A stretch of DNA of 8,390 nt, taken from NCBI GenBank assembly GCA_029560455.1, contig JAKQKW010000496.1:1-8390 (forward strand), written 5' to 3'. This document shows positions 4,648 through 8,390 of the stretch, piece after piece. How positions within the stretch are numbered: the first letter of the stretch is position 1; each line of letters begins with the position of its first letter. Origin of the DNA: Candidatus Rifleibacteriota bacterium (GTDB lineage: Bacteria > Riflebacteria > Ozemobacteria > Ozemobacterales > Ozemobacteraceae). Under the pieces are notes generated by a model, which saw nothing but the letters and a program-made list of their open reading frames with translations, was not told the DNA's origin and did not search any database. Position numbers and translations under genes: made by a program.

Positions 4648-7600
4648 TCAGATACGGTTCTGAATACACATTACCGTAATGTCGTCACGCCATGGCACCT
4701 GCATCGATACCTGATTCAACCGCTTGAGTATCTCTTCTGACGGGTTGCGCGGGTCAGCCTTCAGGCTCTGCTGCACGATCTCAAGGAAAGCTTCATGCCC
4801 AAGTTTTTCACCCTGCTGATCGAGCAGATTTACCGCTCCATCGGAGTAAAGAATTACGGTTCTGCCCTCCAGGCTTACCTGGTGTTTGCGAAATTTTGTT
4901 TCGAGGCTTATACCGAGCGGGGTTGATGGCAGGCTGACAAACATCTTTTCGCCGGTTTTGTCGGCAATGCTGATCGGGTATGACTGCCCGGCATTGGCGC
5001 AGATCATCTGATCGTTGGTCGGATCGATAATGCCGATCATGCAGGTCGTCATGTGCCCTTTCTGATAATATGGCAGAAAGATCTGATTCAGCTTTTCGAG
5101 AATAAGTTCAGGGCTGAACGGAAAGCTTGGGCAGAGCAGAGTGAACGAGGTTTTCAGCATCGCGGTCAGGTAGGCGGCCGAAATGTCGTTGCCCGATACT
5201 TCAGCGAGAATCAGTGCATAAGTGCCCTGTTTGAGCGGAATATAATCGAAGAAATCGCTGAGAATGATGCGTGAATTCGAATTTGCAGTCGAAATGAGGT
5301 AGCTGCCGCACCTGAATTCAAGCTCAGGATACAGCTGCCTGCGGATTTTTTCAGAGATGGTGAGGTTTTTGAGAATCTCGGCCGATTCGTTGAAGGCACG
5401 GGCAAGTATGCCAAACTCATTTTCTGACCTGACCGGAATGCGATGCTGATAATTGCGTGCTGCCAGAGCCTTGACGCCGAGCATGATATCGCTGATCGGC
5501 AGAATCAGCAGGCGGGTCAGCAGACGGGCGAGGGCGAGGCCCATGACCAGAATGACCGTAAAAATAATGATGACGATACTGACCCTCTTGCGGAAAAGCG
5601 CCTCGATCTCGTCGACCGGCGAGACCCGCAACAGCAGATAATGCTTGAGATACGAGCCGCGCAGAACGCTGACATAGCTGTCGCGGCCGTCGATCTTCAT
5701 TCTCTGGGTAAAAGTTTTGAAATCGCTGTTGCTGCGGCGGATAATCGACTCGAAGTTTTTGAATTCCAGCACCGACGGGAAGTTGGCGGCATACTGGTGG
5801 GTAGAAACGGCTCTGATATCTTCTTCGGGAAAAACCCGGTTCATGATTTCGCTGCGCGAGCGCAGGTCGCCAAACAGCTTTTCAAAATACTGGCGCTCAA
5901 AATTAACCAGATCGACGAGCATGGCGCAGGCATACCAGGCTTCACCGGCCGGGCCGGGCAGTACGTCGAGATAGCCAAGAAAAATTTCGTCGAGTCCCTG
6001 AATGTTGGTGAACCGGCCGATATTGGTGCGGGCCGACTGAAAAAGCGTCTGGGTATTCGACTCGATGATGGCATCAACCACCAGATTCGAACTGGTGCGC
6101 TTCATTTCGGTAACGATGCCCTGCGAGCGGTTGTAGAATTCCATAGCTGAAATGGCGGTGGTGCCGAGCAGTTTGATGAAGCCGTTATGCCCTTCGCCCT
6201 TTTCGGGTTCAAGCGGTTGCCCGTCAGGCCCGCCACCGTCAAACAATGCCTTGATGTGGCGCGAGGTGATGCCTGCATGGCGCAGTTTCCAGCTTTCGAG
6301 AATTTTCTGCTGCTCGGCCCGGGTCTTGTTGTAATGCCTTCTGACCTCTGCGGTCATCAGATCGGTCGAATAAAGAATCTGCGAGTCTGAGGCAACGATA
6401 TGAATGCTGTCGGCGGTAAATTCTTTGTAGTGCCCTTCAAGAAGCTTTTTCAGACTGCCTGGTTCGGTTACCGCCTGCTGCAGTTCACGTGAAAAGCCCC
6501 TGAATTCAAGCAGCTTTGAAGTGACGAAACGTGTAAACCCTGCATCGATTTCTGACAGACGGCGGTAATTGTTATGCTTTTCTTCGAGCACCATCGAATG
6601 CCGCATTTCTCTGAGATACTGAAACGCAAGAAAGCCGGCAGCCATCAGCGGCAGAGCGTAAGAAAGGGCAAACAGCCCGGTAAGTCTCTGTCTGACATTG
6701 TGCTGATACCTGATCTGCAGCACCATGATACGGTAACTGAGGCGCAGAAACATTATGCTGACAATGACGAAGAGAACGAAGATGGCAAGCATCAGCATAA
6801 CCGGTTGTGCCGGGCATTCATAGGCGCCAACCAGAAGTGTGTATTCATCATAACGCTTGATGCCGATTATTCGCCCGTGCAGCGCAAAAGTGCTCGTCGG
6901 ATACTGCTCATAGTGTGCGACCAGGTTTTGCGCGTCAAAATCGGCAATCGCTGCTGGCAGCGAGGTGGCATCTCTGCTGATGAAGCCAAAGTGAGCAGCA
7001 TCGACTTCGCTGACGGTTGTCTTTAGAATGTCAGCCACTTTGAGATGTTTGTAATGCACAAAAATCAGAATGCCGGCAACAAAGCGGTTTTTGATCGAGC
7101 GGTCATAATCAAAATAGCAGAGAGAGAATCTGTCAGGGTTGCCGAGCTCGATAACCTTGTCGCGCTGGTCTCGGATGCGGCCAAGCATCAGGTCTGGTGC
7201 AGGAAAAAGCCGGCCGACGCGGCTGAGCTGTTCGGGCGATATCTGCCCCGCTTCATGTTCCGAGTTGGCCAGGGTGAAGAACAGTTCGTGTTCTGGTCGT
7301 GCCCCACGGATCGGAAAGACATTGCCTTCACCATTGAACAGGTAGATATCGATCATGCCAGGCTGCCACTGGCGGTCAAAACCGGCAATGATTTTTTCGA
7401 GACTGTCATTGTTCGACGGCAGACCCTTGAGCTGCTTGAAAAGGCTACTGAATCTCGGGTGGAAAAACCTTGCCGGCAGGCTGTCATAAATGTAATTATC
7501 AAGGCCGCGCTCTATTTCTTCAGCGATCAGGCTGCTGCTGCGACTGAGGCGGTCAGAAACGAACAGCTGCAGACCGGTCCAGAAAATCGCTGAGGGCACA

Positions 7601-7701
7601 CCCCAGGTCAGCAACACTATCAGCAGCCAGCGCAGTGGTCGGTTGCCGCTTAACCTGCTGATTGCAGCCCGGAAAAAAGTCGCTGTCGATGACTTCTTCA
7701 T
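4648..7701 (-). CDS. Four-helix membrane sensor with HAMP and SpoIIE-type PP2C phosphatase domain
   Basis: The 1017-residue product is a predicted inner-membrane serine/threonine phosphatase of the SpoIIE/RsbU class, which typically dephosphorylates an anti-sigma-factor antagonist. Parts: TM1 (about 23-43); a first extracytoplasmic domain (about 45-298); TM2 (about 300-319) and TM3 (about 341-361) joined by a short basic cytoplasmic loop; a second extracytoplasmic domain (about 365-704); TM4 (about 707-726); a HAMP domain (about 727-780, with LPISDI and ENEFGILARAFN); the linker SEKIRRQLYPEL; and a PP2C domain (about 805-1015). Catalytic motifs: LSDFFDY (Asp816) for GGDxYD, AEVSGND (833-839) for GDVSGHG, LYSDGAV (Asp954) for TDG, and WRDDITV (Asp1006, Asp1007). 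A usual metal-binding Asp is replaced by Glu834, so activity may be altered. The start overlaps the upstream gene's stop (ATGA) and has a GGAGGA ribosome site (7711-7716) 9 nt upstream. No sigma factor, anti-sigma kinase or STAS partner lies in the window. Both sensor domains could be Cache-like, but I cannot confirm this. Confidence 0.9.
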   Translation of the reverse strand: MKKSSTATFFRAAISRLSGNRPLRWLLIVLLTWGVPSAIFWTGLQLFVSDRLSRSSSLIAEEIERGLDNYIYDSLPARFFHPRFSSLFKQLKGLPSNNDSLEKIIAGFDRQWQPGMIDIYLFNGEGNVFPIRGARPEHELFFTLANSEHEAGQISPEQLSRVGRLFPAPDLMLGRIRDQRDKVIELGNPDRFSLCYFDYDRSIKNRFVAGILIFVHYKHLKVADILKTTVSEVDAAHFGFISRDATSLPAAIADFDAQNLVAHYEQYPTSTFALHGRIIGIKRYDEYTLLVGAYECPAQPVMLMLAIFVLFVIVSIMFLRLSYRIMVLQIRYQHNVRQRLTGLFALSYALPLMAAGFLAFQYLREMRHSMVLEEKHNNYRRLSEIDAGFTRFVTSKLLEFRGFSRELQQAVTEPGSLKKLLEGHYKEFTADSIHIVASDSQILYSTDLMTAEVRRHYNKTRAEQQKILESWKLRHAGITSRHIKALFDGGGPDGQPLEPEKGEGHNGFIKLLGTTAISAMEFYNRSQGIVTEMKRTSSNLVVDAIIESNTQTLFQSARTNIGRFTNIQGLDEIFLGYLDVLPGPAGEAWYACAMLVDLVNFERQYFEKLFGDLRSRSEIMNRVFPEEDIRAVSTHQYAANFPSVLEFKNFESIIRRSNSDFKTFTQRMKIDGRDSYVSVLRGSYLKHYLLLRVSPVDEIEALFRKRVSIVIIIFTVILVMGLALARLLTRLLILPISDIMLGVKALAARNYQHRIPVRSENEFGILARAFNESAEILKNLTISEKIRRQLYPELEFRCGSYLISTANSNSRIILSDFFDYIPLKQGTYALILAEVSGNDISAAYLTAMLKTSFTLLCPSFPFSPELILEKLNQIFLPYYQKGHMTTCMIGIIDPTNDQMICANAGQSYPISIADKTGEKMFVSLPSTPLGISLETKFRKHQVSLEGRTVILYSDGAVNLLDQQGEKLGHEAFLEIVQQSLKADPRNPSEEILKRLNQVSMQVPWRDDITVMCIQNRI

Positions 7702-8390
7702 GACTTCTGTTCCTCCGGTTTATGATGCTGCAGAATCAGCAGACTGGCTGATTCGGTAAACCCGCTGGCACAGGCACTTTCGATCTGTTGCTGCATGAAT
7801 TCGCGCAGAGTTGGGTCTGCCTGACTTCTTGCCAGCATTTCCGGTAAAATCTGCGGCAGCCGGCTGTTACAAAGGTCTGAGAAAACCGGTGAAACGATCA
7901 GAGCGATGCGACCTGGCAGAAACTCGGTTTCGCGGGTTCCCTCGGCGTGAAATTCGCTTGTGCCCGGTTCAGTAGCAGAAAATTGAATCTTTTCGATGCT
8001 GCCGGTGGCTGAATCAATAAGAACAATTCTGATGGCGCCGCAGCCTGAATAAAGAATGCGGTTCTCGGCATGATTGACGATAACAGCCGCCAGATCACCA
8101 CCAAGGCGTCGGCGCAGATTGATTCTGAAATATTCCTCAAGATCTTTTATGCAGTGATAGGTTGAGTGAACGTTGAGTTCTTCGGTGATCAGTCTGACCG
8201 CCATGCGTGCCATAGAAAGGGTAAGCGAAGCCTCGATTCCCGAAAGATCAGTGCGCATCAAAAAGGCAAAAGAAAGGTTCTCGTCAATGCGTGAAAAGTG
8301 GTAAATCTCACGTTCTTCGCGGGAATTGGCGATTTGAAAACCGTCTAGAGTTATCGCACCATGCCTGAGCGGTTCGGGAGGCAGCAGGTG
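7698..8390 (-). CDS. Degenerate SpoIIE/PP2C-type domain protein, C-terminal part (5' end outside window)
   Basis: The frame is open from base 8390 to the TGA at 7698-7700, giving 230 residues with no start needed inside the window. The fragment opens with LLPPEPLRHG, the linker motif that normally precedes a SpoIIE-type PP2C domain, so an in-frame TTG at 8261 or ATG at 8258 would cut into the fold and is probably not the true start. By alignment to the family pattern (fragment residues counted from 8390): EREIYHF (26-32) sits where GGDxYDF is expected; RTDLSG (46-51) keeps the Asp of GDVSG but lacks the following glycine pair; GCGAIRIVLID (116-126) matches the AGHxPxLL strand; LPGRIALIVSPVF (158-170) matches the strand ending in TDG but with SPV; TESASLLIL (212-220) matches DDITLLVL but with ES. 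Most metal ligands are therefore lost, so it is likely a pseudo-phosphatase. It overlaps the next gene by 4 nt, which implies a shared role. Domains further upstream cannot be seen. Confidence 0.8.
   Translation of the reverse strand, partial: HLLPPEPLRHGAITLDGFQIANSREEREIYHFSRIDENLSFAFLMRTDLSGIEASLTLSMARMAVRLITEELNVHSTYHCIKDLEEYFRINLRRRLGGDLAAVIVNHAENRILYSGCGAIRIVLIDSATGSIEKIQFSATEPGTSEFHAEGTRETEFLPGRIALIVSPVFSDLCNSRLPQILPEMLARSQADPTLREFMQQQIESACASGFTESASLLILQHHKPEEQKS

Noticed and set aside
4632..4660. GAAC/GTTC arms across the convergent stop junction as a bidirectional terminator
   Set aside because: Only about four base pairs around a 20-nt interior and no T tract on either strand, so it is not a credible terminator.
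5443..6150. A 235-codon plus-strand open frame
   Set aside because: It lies fully opposite the phosphatase gene, whose domains and motifs run through the same bases. Its product is rich in D, N, Q and R with no recognisable domain, as expected of an antisense shadow.
7045..7593. A 182-codon plus-strand open frame
   Set aside because: It lies antisense to the first sensor domain and TM1 end of the phosphatase, has no ribosome site I could support, and has no family signal.

Overview
The window comes from a Gram-negative-type bacterium. The evidence is a lipoprotein signal with a lipobox, a secreted and membrane-anchored repeat protein, and a large multi-pass sensor phosphatase. DNA composition is moderate in GC and codon use looks even across genes, so nothing points to recent transfer. 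I cannot name the lineage from sequence alone. The combination of a Ycf46-type AAA protein, a long EpsC-like serine acetyltransferase, HEAT-repeat membrane proteins and SpoIIE-type phosphatases would fit a deep-branching group such as Candidatus Riflebacteria, but that is a weak guess.

Layout, left to right. (1) Positions 1-920, minus strand: a two-gene operon with a 68-residue unknown protein followed, with an ATGA overlap, by the N-terminal 239 residues of a Ycf46-like AAA ATPase cut by the window edge. (2) Positions 921-1057: a divergent control region with a good promoter on each strand and a perfect 8-bp inverted repeat that overlaps the plus-strand -35 box. (3) Positions 1058-1993, plus strand: serine O-acetyltransferase (cysE type), followed by a small intrinsic terminator. 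(4) Positions 2085-4647, plus strand: a two-gene unit with a small putative lipoprotein, then, after 1 nt, a 738-residue membrane protein with an extracytoplasmic helical part and C-terminal HEAT-like repeats predicted to be cytoplasmic. (5) Positions 4648-8390, minus strand: a 1017-residue four-helix membrane SpoIIE-family phosphatase, preceded with a 4-nt overlap by a second, degenerate SpoIIE/PP2C-type domain whose gene runs off the right edge.

How they may work together. The two phosphatase-fold proteins are translationally coupled and probably form one signalling module: a transmembrane phosphatase plus a partner domain that has lost most catalytic residues. The lipoprotein and HEAT protein look like an envelope-spanning pair of unknown role. 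cysE makes O-acetylserine for cysteine synthesis and appears functionally separate. No RNA genes, mobile elements, CRISPR arrays or attachment sites were seen. The only non-coding stretches are about 137 and 91 nt long. No well-known defence or mobile system is present. The least explained items are the pseudo-phosphatase/phosphatase pair and the HEAT membrane protein with a possible frameshift site just after its membrane helix.
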